From an uncultured Bacteroides sp. (GTDB lineage Bacteria; Bacteroidota; Bacteroidia; Bacteroidales; Bacteroidaceae): a DNA stretch of 7,633 nucleotides. Under the pieces are notes generated by a model, which did no database searches, was not told where the DNA came from, and saw only the letters and a list, made by a program, of their open reading frames with translations. A program made the position numbers and the translations under genes. Shown here piece by piece: positions 1 through 7,633 of this stretch (its first letter is position 1; each line of letters opens with the position of its first letter). The DNA lies in assembly GCA_900546355.1 (NCBI GenBank), contig URCM01000121.1, positions 1-7,633 on the forward strand, read 5' to 3'.

Positions 1-2
1 GG

Positions 3-50
3 ATACATCAAGCCAAGAAAAACTTTTTGGAGAAATTCAAAACAGCTTCT
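3..50. repeat. Left copy of a 48-bp perfect inverted repeat
   Basis: Positions 3-50 are the exact reverse complement of 7586-7633, with no mismatch over 48 bp. Identity stops at position 51, inside the second-to-last codon of the putative gene end. It may continue outward, because the right copy runs to the last base of the window. The abrupt loss of identity just before the stop codons fits two related genes pointing inward better than two whole insertion sequences, whose identity would normally continue past the stop to a terminal repeat. Confidence 0.9.
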
Positions 51-56
51 TATTAA
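3..56 (+). CDS. C-terminal end of an unidentified gene entering from the left
   Basis: One + strand frame reads IHQAKKNFLEKFKTASY followed by a TAA stop at 54-56, and a hairpin terminator begins only four bases later. The same 16 residues, then K and a stop, appear on the - strand at the opposite edge of the window. This is the best reason to read it as coding: in both copies this frame closes within two codons of the end of the repeat, and each copy is followed by a terminator of its own. I do not recognise the protein. A lysine-rich tail like this would suit a transposase, a recombinase or any helical protein. A second frame is also open here, so the reading frame is an inference. Confidence 0.35.
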   Translation: MHQAKKNFLEKFKTASY

Positions 57-60
57 TAAT

Positions 61-105
61 CGGGTAGGAAGGATTTTCACTTCCCTCCTACTCGTCTTAT
101 TTTAT
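61..105 (+). terminator. Rho-independent terminator after the left-edge gene
   Basis: Bases 61-73 pair with 82-94 to give a 13-position stem around an 8-nt loop. In + strand RNA there is one G-U wobble (63/92) and one A-C mismatch (70/85). A T-rich run, TCTTATTTTATT, follows directly at 95-106. It sits 4 nt after the putative stop at 54-56. It may also stop dapA transcripts coming the other way, but the tract on that side is less T-rich (ATTATTAATAAG). Confidence 0.7.
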
Positions 106-147
106 TACAGGTGCAATTGGCTCTTCGGTTTTGGGGAAGATCTTTCA

Positions 148-1041
148 TCAGCATTTCACTTGCAGTTCGTTTAAAATGCGGCGCATTTCTTCGAATGTAG
201 TGATGCGGGTAGGAACCAATGGGAGACGCAGGCGGTTTTTTATCATCCCCATCATGTTTAGCATCGCTTTGACGCCGGCTGGATTTCCATCGACAAAAAG
301 CAACTTGAAAAGTTCGGTGAATTGATGATGAATCGCTAACGCACTGGAATAATCACCTGCCAGCGCCAAGCGAACCATGCGGCTGAACTCACGCGGGAAA
401 GCGTTCCCGATTACCGAGATGACTCCTACGGCACCGAGGGTAATAAGCGGGAATGTAATGCCGTCATCACCCGAGATGACATCGAAATTGGCGGGTTTAT
501 TTTTGATGATGTCATCCATCTGCGTGATGTTGCCCGAGGCTTCTTTTATCGCTACAATATTTTCGAAATCACGTGCCAAGCGTAAGGTTGTCTCCGCCGT
601 CATGTTTACCCCTGTACGTCCGGGTACATTGTAGAGCACAATAGGCAAATCGGTAGCTTGGGCTATCGCTTTGTAATGCTGGTAAATACCCTCTTGCGAA
701 GGTTTGTTATAATAAGGTACGGCAACCAATACGGCATCCACTCCTGTCATATCATCGTTTTTCAGCGTGTCGACTACCGTTTGTGTACAATTACTGCTCA
801 CTCCTAACAGGATGGGGACTCGTTCGTTTACCCGTTCGATAACGACTTTCTTTATCTTTTGTTTTTCTTCGGAGGTCAGTGTCGGTGTTTCTGCGGTCGT
901 TCCCAGTACACAAAGAAAATCGGTTCCGTTCTGTATCTGGTATTCCACCAGTCTGAGCAGTGAATCGTAGTCCACACTCCCGTCTTCATTGAAAGGAGTA
1001 ACCAATGCCACTCCCATTCCTTTCAGTCTTCTTCGTATCAT
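148..1041 (-). CDS. dapA: 4-hydroxy-tetrahydrodipicolinate synthase
   Basis: Cytoplasmic DapA condenses pyruvate with aspartate semialdehyde, the first committed step toward diaminopimelate and lysine. The protein is 297 aa, the usual length for this TIM-barrel family. Visible signatures are the GTTAE pyruvate-binding loop (about 47-51), VPYYNKP with Tyr111, LYNVPGRTG with Tyr137 and Arg142, and the Schiff-base lysine Lys166 in AIKEASG. GDDG (191-194) and GAVGVISV (203-210) are typical C-terminal barrel motifs. The ATG at 1041 gives the normal MIRRRLKGMGVALVTPF start; Met9 is a possible but less likely alternative. It lies downstream of ligA on the same strand with a 136-bp gap that contains a TACTTTTG -7 element, so it is probably transcribed separately. 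Nothing is missing or odd. Other members of the DapA/NAL family exist, but the GTTAE, YNVPGRTG and AIKEAS combination favours true DapA. Confidence 0.95.
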   Translation of the reverse strand: MIRRRLKGMGVALVTPFNEDGSVDYDSLLRLVEYQIQNGTDFLCVLGTTAETPTLTSEEKQKIKKVVIERVNERVPILLGVSSNCTQTVVDTLKNDDMTGVDAVLVAVPYYNKPSQEGIYQHYKAIAQATDLPIVLYNVPGRTGVNMTAETTLRLARDFENIVAIKEASGNITQMDDIIKNKPANFDVISGDDGITFPLITLGAVGVISVIGNAFPREFSRMVRLALAGDYSSALAIHHQFTELFKLLFVDGNPAGVKAMLNMMGMIKNRLRLPLVPTRITTFEEMRRILNELQVKC

Positions 1042-1072
1042 AAATCAAACTATAAATGCTACATTCTTTTCG

Positions 1073-1105
1073 CAAAAGTACGAATATTTTCTTTTCAAAT
1101 GCCAA
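1073..1105 (-). promoter_or_regulatory. dapA promoter (Bacteroidetes -33/-7 type)
   Basis: On the - strand TACTTTTG (1080 to 1073) matches the Bacteroides -7 consensus TAnnTTTG exactly. TTGG (1105 to 1102) lies 21 bp upstream as a near match to the TTTG -33 box. Transcription would start near 1066, giving a leader of about 25 nt before the ATG at 1041. A closer TTTG (1099 to 1096) has only 15 bp spacing and fits less well. Confidence 0.6.
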
Positions 1106-1177
1106 TCTTATTATTTTTTTGCTTGTAAAATTACAGTTTATTTCATAATGGAGGATATTGGATTTCACCGAGGAAAA

Positions 1178-3253
<2,076 letters not shown>

Positions 3254-3333
3254 TTAATATGAAAGGTTAAGCATACAATTTCAGGTAAACATATCGTCGG
3301 AAGGTGCCTGTTGGGATGTCTGAAAACGTTTGA

Positions 3334-3798
3334 CTAAACAGAATTATCCACACATGTCACTATCGCCCTGAAGCCCAATCGTATGAACTCAGCAAGGACA
3401 TCCCGTGGAGATGTCCCCCATAATGGAAACACAGCAGTTATCCCCGCGTCTTTGCATTTCTGTTCCCTTTTTTTGCGTAACGTTTCCAAATGCAGGTCGC
3501 CGAACAAAGCCGTTGTGATATTCCTTGCCTTGAGCCGGGCAATCGACTCACTCATCGCTGCTCCGTATGTTTCGCCCGACCAATCGGAGTTGAAATAAAA
3601 TGGCATGAGTTCAATTCCGATAGCATCAACTTGCTTCTTTAACAACTCGATGTTCGTTTCGTGCATTGCTATTCTCTGTCCGCCGCTTTTTAAAACCGAA
3701 AATAAAACTTCGATGGAAAAATCCCCACTATTGAGCGCACGGTATAAAGCCAATGCCGAATCTTTGCCGCTGCTCCAATTGAAATATGCCCTCTTCAT
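3334..3798 (-). CDS. DUF71/Dph6-type PP-loop ATPase, C-terminally truncated (possible pseudogene)
   Basis: The first 150 residues look like the ATP-binding DUF71 family (diphthine-ammonia ligase-like, adenine nucleotide alpha-hydrolase fold). The PP-loop SGKDSA sits at 10-15 after an AYFNWS strand, and FGDLHLETLRKKREQ (99-113) and AVFPLWG (122-128) are typical downstream motifs. The enzyme would activate a carboxylate with ATP to form an amide; its bacterial substrate is unknown to me. Members usually run to roughly 220-240 aa and end with a conserved acidic/Gly-Glu-Phe region (of the kind PCGENGEFHTFV). Here the frame stops at residue 154, right after IVTCVDNSV. The three - strand frames of the 152 bp before ligA show no trace of the missing end, so this looks like a deletion rather than a simple frameshift. 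The start at 3798 begins directly at the first strand of the fold. Whether the short protein is stable or active is open. Confidence 0.7.
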   Translation of the reverse strand: MKRAYFNWSSGKDSALALYRALNSGDFSIEVLFSVLKSGGQRIAMHETNIELLKKQVDAIGIELMPFYFNSDWSGETYGAAMSESIARLKARNITTALFGDLHLETLRKKREQKCKDAGITAVFPLWGTSPRDVLAEFIRLGFRAIVTCVDNSV

Positions 3799-3840
3799 AT
3801 AAATTAATGTGTAAGTCTGAAACTGACTTTGTTTTTCGGG

Positions 3841-3871
3841 CGAAGATAATTAAATACGTGGAAACCGGCAA
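3841..3871 (-). promoter_or_regulatory. Candidate promoter of the truncated PP-loop ATPase gene
   Basis: TATCTTCG (3848 to 3841, - strand) matches the -7 box TAnnTTTG at all but one defined base, and TTG (3871 to 3869) lies 20 bp upstream. The start would be near 3834, leaving about 36 nt of leader. It sits back to back with the trmD promoter in the 174-bp divergent gap. Confidence 0.4.
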
Positions 3872-3921
3872 GGCATTTGCTTGTTTCCTGTCTACAAGGA
3901 ACGGGTCGCGGTAAAGACTCG

Positions 3922-3969
3922 TTGCTTCTTTCAAGATTTGTTCTTACCTTTGCGAAAAAATAACAAGGA
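3922..3969 (+). promoter_or_regulatory. trmD promoter and ribosome binding site
   Basis: TTG (3922-3924), a 20-bp spacer and TACCTTTG (3945-3952) form a good Bacteroides-type -33/-7 pair. The start would be near 3959, only about 14 nt before the trmD ATG at 3973. AAGGA at 3965-3969 is a clear Shine-Dalgarno-like site, which is uncommon in this lineage, and it fixes the start codon. Confidence 0.65.
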
Positions 3970-3972
3970 CCT

Positions 3973-4647
3973 ATGCGAATAGACATTATTACCGTTTTGC
4001 CCGAAATGCTAGAGGGATTTTTCAACTGCTCTATTATGAGCCGGGCACAAAAGAAAGGCATCGCCGAATTTCACATCCATAATTTGCGCGACTATACGTT
4101 CGACCGTTATCGGAAGGTGGACGACTATCCGTTTGGCGGATGTGCGGGAATGGTGATGAAGATTGAGCCGATAGACCGTTGCATCTCGGCACTGAAAGCC
4201 GAACGCGATTACGATGAGGTCATTTTTACAAGCCCCGACGGAGAACAGTTCGACCAGAAGATGGCGAATACGTTGTCGATGACTCAGAACCTGATTATCT
4301 TATGTGGCCACTTCAAAGGGATTGACTACCGTATCCGCGAACATTTCATTACGAAGGAAATCAGTATCGGTGATTATGTGCTGACGGGAGGTGAGCTGGC
4401 CGCAGCCGTCATAGCGGATGCTGTAGTGCGCGTGATACCTGGAGTTATCTCCGACGAGCAATCGGCGTTATCCGATTCGTTTCAAGATAATTTACTGGCA
4501 CCTCCCGTATATACACGCCCTGCAGATTACAAAGGCTGGAAAGTGCCCGACATCTTGCTTTCAGGTCATGAGGCAAAAATACGTGAATGGGAATTCCAGC
4601 AATCAATGGAACGCACCAAGCGATTACGTCCCGACTTATTGAAGTAA
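3973..4647 (+). CDS. trmD: tRNA (guanine-37-N1) methyltransferase TrmD
   Basis: TrmD uses S-adenosylmethionine to methylate G37 next to the anticodon of tRNAs that read codons such as CUN, CCN and CGG, preventing +1 frameshifting. It is normally essential. The 224-aa length is typical of Bacteroidales. The SPOUT trefoil-knot motifs are intact: LCGHFKGID (110-118) and [15 protein letters not shown] (132-146), with Arg153 and the DSFQD acidic site (168-172) before the linker. The C-terminal tRNA-binding domain carries [13 protein letters not shown] and [12 protein letters not shown]. It is the only clear + strand gene in the interior of the window. It has its own promoter and is not in the rimM-trmD-rplS operon seen in many bacteria. 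It converges with pyrD across a large inverted repeat. Confidence 0.96.
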   Translation: MRIDIITVLPEMLEGFFNCSIMSRAQKKGIAEFHIHNLRDYTFDRYRKVDDYPFGGCAGMVMKIEPIDRCISALKAERDYDEVIFTSPDGEQFDQKMANTLSMTQNLIILCGHFKGIDYRIREHFITKEISIGDYVLTGGELAAAVIADAVVRVIPGVISDEQSALSDSFQDNLLAPPVYTRPADYKGWKVPDILLSGHEAKIREWEFQQSMERTKRLRPDLLK

Positions 4648-4679
4648 TCTTTGAGTAAACAGATTGGACACGGAAATAC

Positions 4680-4778
4680 AAAGGGCACAGAGCTTTTCTT
4701 TTTCAAAAGTCATTTCGCTGTTCGTATTCGGAATAGTATGTAATAAACGGTCAGAAAAAGAAATGCTTTGTGCCCTTT
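4680..4778. repeat. Imperfect 25-bp inverted repeat between trmD and pyrD; possible bidirectional terminator or MITE-like element
   Basis: The arm 4680-4704 pairs with 4754-4778 over 25 positions with two mismatches, around a 49-nt loop. C4679 pairs with G4779, and GACAC (4667-4671) can pair with GTGTC (4782-4786) as an outer stem. It almost fills the 148-bp gap between the stop of trmD (4647) and the stop of pyrD (4796), where a shared terminator is expected. In + strand RNA one mismatch becomes a G-U pair, so pairing is better on the trmD side. There is no strong T-run after either arm, and the arms and loop are large for a terminator, so a dispersed repeat element is an alternative. Confidence 0.65.
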
Positions 4779-4795
4779 GATGTGTCTATGTTGGA

Positions 4796-5710
4796 TTAAT
4801 TTACTTCCAATGCCCCGATGATATCCCGTACCGAAGCGAAGCCGTGGCGGTCGAGATATTCGTTGATGCCTTCTGCGACTTTAACCGTTATTGCCGGGTC
4901 GATGAAATTAGCGGTTCCTATTTGGATAGCTGTTGCGCCGGCAAGTAAAAACTCTACCGCATCGCGTGCGTTCATAATTCCTCCTAATCCGATTACCGGA
5001 ATCTTCACCGCTTTGGCAACCTGCCATACCATGCGCAAAGCAATTGGTTTTACTGCAGCTCCGCTCATACCTCCGGTGACGGTAGACAATACAGGTTTGC
5101 GCTTTTCGGCATCAATCGCCATTCCCAACAATGTATTGATAAGTGACACGCTATCGGCACCGGCATCTTCTACCGCACGTGCTATTTCGGTAATGTCGGT
5201 CACGTTGGGCGATAGTTTTACAATCAAAGTTTTATGGTAAACTTTTCGTACAGCTGAAACGACCTCTGCCGCTCCGTGCGCCGTTACACCGAAAGCCATT
5301 CCTCCTTGTTTTACATTCGGACAAGAGATGTTCAGTTCGATGGCTGGAATCTGTTCCAGTTCATTAATGATGCTTGCCGTTTCGGCGTAATCCTCTATCT
5401 GAGACCCCGATACATTTACAATCATGTTGGTGCGGATATCCTTAATCTGCGGATAGATGTGGTCTGCGAAATAATGCACTCCTTTATTTTGCAAACCTAC
5501 CGCATTCAGCATTCCCATCGGGGTTTCTGCCATACGTGGATAGGGATTTCCTTCGCGATGATGCAATGTGGTACCTTTTACAATAATACCTCCTATGTTT
5601 TCCAAGTTTACAAAATCTTGAAATTCGAGTCCGTAACCAAATGTACCCGATGCGGTCATTACCGGATTCGATAGAGCCAGTTTACCAATGTTTACGTTCA
5701 AATCTGCCAT
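4796..5710 (-). CDS. pyrD: Dihydroorotate dehydrogenase class 1B, catalytic subunit PyrD
   Basis: The FMN-containing catalytic subunit oxidises dihydroorotate to orotate, the fourth step of UMP synthesis. It passes electrons through PyrK to NAD+. The 304-aa TIM barrel shows SGTFGYG (21-27), VKGTT (44-48), NISCPN with the class 1 catalytic base Cys130, VKLSPNV (164-170), [11 protein letters not shown] (212-222) and the FMN-phosphate loops GLGGI (241-245) and GTANF (265-269). A catalytic Cys rather than Ser separates it from membrane-bound class 2 enzymes, and the adjacent pyrK indicates class 1B rather than 1A. The ATG at 5710 lies inside the end of pyrK: the genes overlap by 13 bp in different frames, so their translation is probably coupled and subunit output balanced. 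The gene ends facing trmD. Confidence 0.96.
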   Translation of the reverse strand: MADLNVNIGKLALSNPVMTASGTFGYGLEFQDFVNLENIGGIIVKGTTLHHREGNPYPRMAETPMGMLNAVGLQNKGVHYFADHIYPQIKDIRTNMIVNVSGSQIEDYAETASIINELEQIPAIELNISCPNVKQGGMAFGVTAHGAAEVVSAVRKVYHKTLIVKLSPNVTDITEIARAVEDAGADSVSLINTLLGMAIDAEKRKPVLSTVTGGMSGAAVKPIALRMVWQVAKAVKIPVIGLGGIMNARDAVEFLLAGATAIQIGTANFIDPAITVKVAEGINEYLDRHGFASVRDIIGALEVN

Positions 5711-6474
5711 AATAATTTCTTTATATTAAATACCGGACCTTCTTTACATACACACACGTGGCCTTCTTTGGTGTTTTCTACGCAGCATAGACAAGCACCT
5801 ACACCACAAGCCATCGTATTTTCTAATGAGACTTCACATTCAATGCCATTGGCGGCTGCATATTTGGCAACTGCCATCATCATCGGTTTCGGACCGCAAG
5901 TACAAATCAAATCAAACTTGTTCTCTTTCAATACACTGTGCATTGTTACATATCCCTTTTCACCGTAACTTCCATCTTCGGTTGTAGTATATACACTACC
6001 CAATGACTCAAACAAATCCAATTGTAACAAATCGTTCTTTGAACGTGCTCCTAACAGAAATGTAGGTGTACAGCCATTCTTCAGCAAGGCTTCACCTAAA
6101 TAAAGGAGTGGAGCTGTGCCTACGCCTCCGCCGATGAGCAAGACCTTCGTTTGGGGATTTTCTGGCATTGAAAACCCATTTCCTAAAGGCATTATAACGT
6201 TTACAATATTACCCGGTTGCACTGTAGCCAACTTTCGGGTTCCATTGCCCACCAATTGAATTAAGAACCATACTTCATTCTTCTTACGGTCTACATAATT
6301 AATGGAGATAGGGCGGCGCAAGAACGTTGTGTTCGAGCCATCTACTCGAATTTCGGCAAACTGCCCCGGAAGTGTTTCAGGTAACGGTGCGGTTTGCGTC
6401 AATTTCAGTAATACATAGTTTGCATGCAAACGTATGTTTTCTGTCACTGTCAAATCAAGAATGTATTTCTTCAT
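5698..6474 (-). CDS. pyrK: Dihydroorotate dehydrogenase electron transfer subunit PyrK
   Basis: PyrK carries FAD and a [2Fe-2S] cluster and moves electrons from PyrD to NAD+ in the cytoplasmic PyrD2-PyrK2 complex. The 258-aa protein has the ferredoxin-reductase fold. RRPISIN (53-59) binds [14 protein letters not shown] (114-124) is the nucleotide-binding glycine loop and CTCGPKPMM (191-199) is the following reductase motif. The cluster ligands appear to be Cys223, Cys228, Cys231 and Cys243, in CGVGACLCC and VCVCKEGP. The ATG at 6474 is chosen because it gives the normal MKKYILDL start. An in-frame GTG at 6507 would add eleven residues, but it overlaps the last base of the -7 box and lies before the predicted start point. 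It is first in the pyrK-pyrD operon, the reverse of the pyrD-first order in some bacteria. Confidence 0.95.
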   Translation of the reverse strand: MKKYILDLTVTENIRLHANYVLLKLTQTAPLPETLPGQFAEIRVDGSNTTFLRRPISINYVDRKKNEVWFLIQLVGNGTRKLATVQPGNIVNVIMPLGNGFSMPENPQTKVLLIGGGVGTAPLLYLGEALLKNGCTPTFLLGARSKNDLLQLDLFESLGSVYTTTEDGSYGEKGYVTMHSVLKENKFDLICTCGPKPMMMAVAKYAAANGIECEVSLENTMACGVGACLCCVENTKEGHVCVCKEGPVFNIKKLLWQI

Positions 6475-6481
6475 AAAATAA

Positions 6482-6530
6482 ATTGAGGTAAATTCGTTAT
6501 TTTGCACAAAGATAACAAATTTACCTCAAT
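6482..6530 (-). terminator. Hairpin between the HTH gene and pyrK, probably a terminator, with pyrK promoter sequence inside
   Basis: Arms 6512-6530 and 6482-6500 pair over 19 positions around an 11-nt loop. In - strand RNA every position pairs (one G-U wobble); in + strand RNA the same position is an A-C mismatch, which favours function on the - strand. TTATTTT follows at 6481-6475, ending at the pyrK ATG. This would end transcripts of the upstream regulator gene. Read-through RNA would place pyrK's start right after a long stem. RNA begun at the internal promoter would lack the first arm and stay open. Confidence 0.65.
6500..6514 (-). promoter_or_regulatory. pyrK-pyrD promoter -7 element
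   Basis: TATCTTTG on the - strand (6514 to 6507) matches TAnnTTTG exactly and resembles the TTTGCG context of the other promoters here. The start would be near 6500, with a leader of about 26 nt. The nearest TTTG upstream (6541 to 6538) is 23 bp away, slightly too far for the usual 19-21, so the -33 box is weak. The element lies across the first arm and loop of the surrounding inverted repeat, so a protein bound to that dyad would also block it. Confidence 0.55.
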
Positions 6531-6579
6531 CCATATACAAACGTTCTGTGGTTTTACAGACAAGCAAAATGGTTTGCGA

Positions 6580-7032
6580 TTAAGATTTTTCGGGGCGGAA
6601 AACCTGATAAGTACCGTTATCGAAGAATATGCGTATTTCAACGATTTTAGGTTGCGGCTTTTCGATGTATTTAACTTCTTCTTGTACAGTATTTTTTGAT
6701 ACGTTATCAGGGGAAGGAAACGCATTTTCCTTGCGAAATTCAAAACGAACCGGATTTCCATTCGTAATTTCCGTATTCTCGCTATTTTCATAAGGCAAAC
6801 CAGTAGCCACATTCGGATCCACTTCCTTTTTCATATCACCCTCACCATAAAGCAACCAGTCCAAGTTGATAGTCGGGTATGCCTTATGAATGTGCATAAC
6901 GACGTCCAAACTGGGTTTGTTTCTCCCGGTCAATATATGTGATAAAGAAGAGGTAGAAATGCCTATTTTGTCGGCAAACTCGGCATTAGTCTGTGCTTCT
7001 TCTTGTATAAGTTGTAGAATCCGTTCTTTCAT
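6580..7032 (-). CDS. XRE/Cro-type helix-turn-helix transcriptional regulator
   Basis: This 150-aa cytoplasmic protein is a putative DNA-binding regulator. Residues 15-41 form a classic XRE helix-turn-helix (NAEFADKIGISTSSLSHILTGRNKPS), followed by the helix and NLDWLLYGEGDM ending usual in Bacteroidetes members. Residues about 68-125 are polar and probably a flexible linker. The last stretch, KIVEIRIFFDNGTYQVFRPEK (about 129-149), looks like a beta-hairpin that could serve dimerisation or ligand response. The ATG at 7032 is preferred over one at 7074, because a full promoter places the transcription start near 7056 and the domain begins right after 7032. No Shine-Dalgarno site is seen, normal for this lineage. 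It lies upstream of pyrK on the same strand but is separated by a hairpin. Its target is unknown; autoregulation is suggested by a dyad over its own -7 box. Confidence 0.85.
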   Translation of the reverse strand: MKERILQLIQEEAQTNAEFADKIGISTSSLSHILTGRNKPSLDVVMHIHKAYPTINLDWLLYGEGDMKKEVDPNVATGLPYENSENTEITNGNPVRFEFRKENAFPSPDNVSKNTVQEEVKYIEKPQPKIVEIRIFFDNGTYQVFRPEKS

Positions 7033-7062
7033 GATGAAATATACATATAAACTTAATAGGTA

Positions 7063-7094
7063 CAAATGTAACACCTTTTATTTTCATTTGCAAA
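7063..7094 (-). promoter_or_regulatory. Promoter of the HTH regulator gene
   Basis: TTTG (7094 to 7091), a 20-bp spacer and TACATTTG (7070 to 7063) on the - strand match the full Bacteroides consensus TTTG-N19-21-TAnnTTTG, the best promoter in the window. The start would be near 7056, with a leader of about 24 nt. The dyad TACA-AA-TGTA (7061-7070) covers the -7 box exactly, where a repressor would be effective. Confidence 0.7.
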
Positions 7095-7579
7095 TATACA
7101 TATAGAAAAATAAACAATACAATAGTAAATGTATAAAATACATTTGTTTTCTCCAAATGTAAATACAGATGTAAACAGGTGATATTATTTGCTTAATAAG
7201 CTTTAATATATTTGTATAAATAGCTGAATATTAAATAACTATTGTTACGTATATTGCTTTTGAAATGATATAATATAGAAATGTATACAATAGTGATGGA
7301 TATATTAAACCATCTTTTTTAAAATAATAAGTATTTAATTGGGTTTTAGTGTATTACTTTGATATTGAATATGTTGCATATATTTTCGTTTAGATTTATA
7401 AAAGTAAACAATACAAACGTAAATATCATTGTTTGCATTTCTACTTACTCTACATGATGTGATATACAAATGTTTTATGATATACAAATCCAAATGTAAA
7501 CTTCAATTTTTGCATTGGAAATATAAAAATGTACATATCGAAATGTCAAGAATGCTATAAGGAAAGAAAACAAACTTCT
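7095..7579. other. AT-rich intergenic island without a supportable gene
   Basis: About 485 bp upstream of the regulator promoter is strongly AT-rich, far more than the flanking genes, and stop codons are dense in all frames. The longest reading I traced by eye is a 28-codon frame beginning near 7370, with no ribosome binding site or recognisable content, so I do not call it. It holds TACATTTG-like words on both strands and a 20-nt imperfect direct repeat. No tRNA, rRNA or recognisable riboswitch is visible. A small RNA cannot be excluded. Confidence 0.6.
7111..7130. repeat. Imperfect 20-nt direct repeat, first copy (second at 7405-7424)
   Basis: TAAACAATACAANNGTAAAT occurs at 7111-7130 (NN = TA) and again in the same orientation at 7405-7424 (NN = AC), 294 bp apart. 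The second copy overlaps a TACAAACGTA site, while the first is followed by TGTA. They may be extended regulator binding sites. The flanks are not otherwise alike, so I do not read this as a duplicated segment. Confidence 0.55.
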
Positions 7580-7592
7580 TTATTTAGAAGCT
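7561..7592 (-). terminator. Short terminator after the right-edge gene
   Basis: On the - strand CTTCT (7590 to 7586) pairs with AGAAG (7579 to 7575) across a 6-nt loop. Two more pairs (one a G-U) extend the stem to seven, and TTTGTTTTCTTTCC follows. The TAA stop of the putative gene end lies in the loop. The stem is short, but its position and T-run are right. Confidence 0.5.
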
Positions 7593-7633
7593 GTTTTGAA
7601 TTTCTCCAAAAAGTTTTTCTTGGCTTGATGTAT
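7580..7633 (-). CDS. C-terminal end of an unidentified gene entering from the right
   Basis: The - strand reads IHQAKKNFLEKFKTASK and then TAA at 7582-7580. The first 16 residues and their 48 bases are identical to the left-edge gene end; only the last residue and the downstream DNA differ. Two genes with the same tail therefore point inward from both sides. The family is not recognisable from so short a tail, and coding status depends on that shared frame. Confidence 0.35.
   Translation of the reverse strand: MHQAKKNFLEKFKTASK
7586..7633. repeat. Right copy of the 48-bp perfect inverted repeat
   Basis: Exact reverse complement of positions 3-50. It runs to the last base of the window, so its outer limit is not seen. 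Beyond 7586 toward the interior the two copies share nothing. Confidence 0.9.

Larger units (their letters stand above)
7061..7499. promoter_or_regulatory. Cluster of TACAnnTGTA-like candidate operator sites
   Basis: Two perfect TACA-N2-TGTA dyads occur at 7061-7070 and 7164-7173. One-mismatch forms lie at 7139-7148 (TACATTTGTT), 7412-7421 (TACAAACGTA) and 7465-7474 (TACAAATGTT). CCAAATGTAA occurs twice (7153-7162 and 7490-7499). Spacing is irregular, so this is not a CRISPR or tandem array. The same word overlaps TAnnTTTG, so some copies could be -7 boxes rather than operators; only the copy at 7063-7070 has a well-placed -33 box. That the neighbouring HTH protein binds them is an inference. 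Confidence 0.35.

Noticed and set aside
986..1168. 60-codon - strand frame upstream of and into dapA
   Set aside because: It covers the dapA promoter and runs out of frame into dapA; lysine/isoleucine-rich content is what AT-rich intergenic DNA gives.
3344..3352. TTATCCACA, a perfect DnaA-box word
   Set aside because: It is a single copy inside the last codons of the truncated PP-loop gene (Cys-Val-Asp-Asn), with no further boxes or AT-rich unwinding region beside it. Chance in coding sequence is the simpler explanation.
3804..4061. 85-codon - strand frame across the trmD promoter
   Set aside because: It overlaps the 5' end of trmD antisense and the divergent promoters and shows no conserved motif.
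6471..6812. 113-codon - strand frame overlapping the HTH gene
   Set aside because: It is a shifted frame of the HTH gene's 3' half running through the pyrK hairpin; it has no domain and the HTH frame explains the coding signal.
7061..7499. CRISPR array or tandem repeat in the AT-rich island
   Set aside because: The repeated words are only about 10 nt, irregularly spaced and present in both orientations, with no constant repeat-spacer unit and no cas gene nearby.

Overview
The window is a 7.6-kb stretch of ordinary bacterial chromosome, almost certainly from the Bacteroidales and probably close to Bacteroides, Phocaeicola or Parabacteroides. Three things point there. Gene starts are preceded by the Bacteroidetes sigma-ABfr -7 element TAnnTTTG, with few Shine-Dalgarno sites. 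The LigA, DapA and TrmD proteins look like the Bacteroides forms. Pyrimidine synthesis uses a class 1B PyrK/PyrD pair. No species can be named from the sequence alone.

Layout, left to right. Positions 3-56 hold what looks like the last codons of a + strand gene entering from outside, followed by a hairpin terminator (61-105). Convergent to it on the - strand are dapA (148-1041, lysine/peptidoglycan precursor synthesis), ligA (1178-3181, NAD+-dependent DNA ligase) and a C-terminally shortened DUF71/Dph6-type PP-loop ATPase (3334-3798). A divergent promoter region (3799-3972) separates that gene from trmD on the + strand (3973-4647, tRNA m1G37 methyltransferase). trmD and pyrD converge on a large imperfect inverted repeat (4680-4778). 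The - strand then carries pyrD (4796-5710) and pyrK (5698-6474), which overlap by 13 bp and together encode the NAD+-linked dihydroorotate dehydrogenase. Upstream of pyrK is a small XRE-type helix-turn-helix regulator (6580-7032). Between the two lies a hairpin with pyrK promoter sequence inside it.

Beyond the regulator comes about 545 bp of very AT-rich DNA without a supportable gene. It carries repeated TACAnnTGTA-like and TACATTTG-like words, one of which lies exactly on the regulator's own -7 element. The far right edge holds a - strand gene end that repeats the left edge.

The genes do not form one system: most have their own promoter, and only pyrK-pyrD is a clear operon. I found no defence system, mobile element, CRISPR array or new multi-gene system. 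The points most worth a second look are the perfect 48-bp inverted repeat at the two window ends (two gene ends pointing inward, possibly also where an assembly contig broke), the hairpin/promoter overlap in front of pyrK, the operator-like AT-rich island, the truncated PP-loop gene and the trmD/pyrD inverted repeat.
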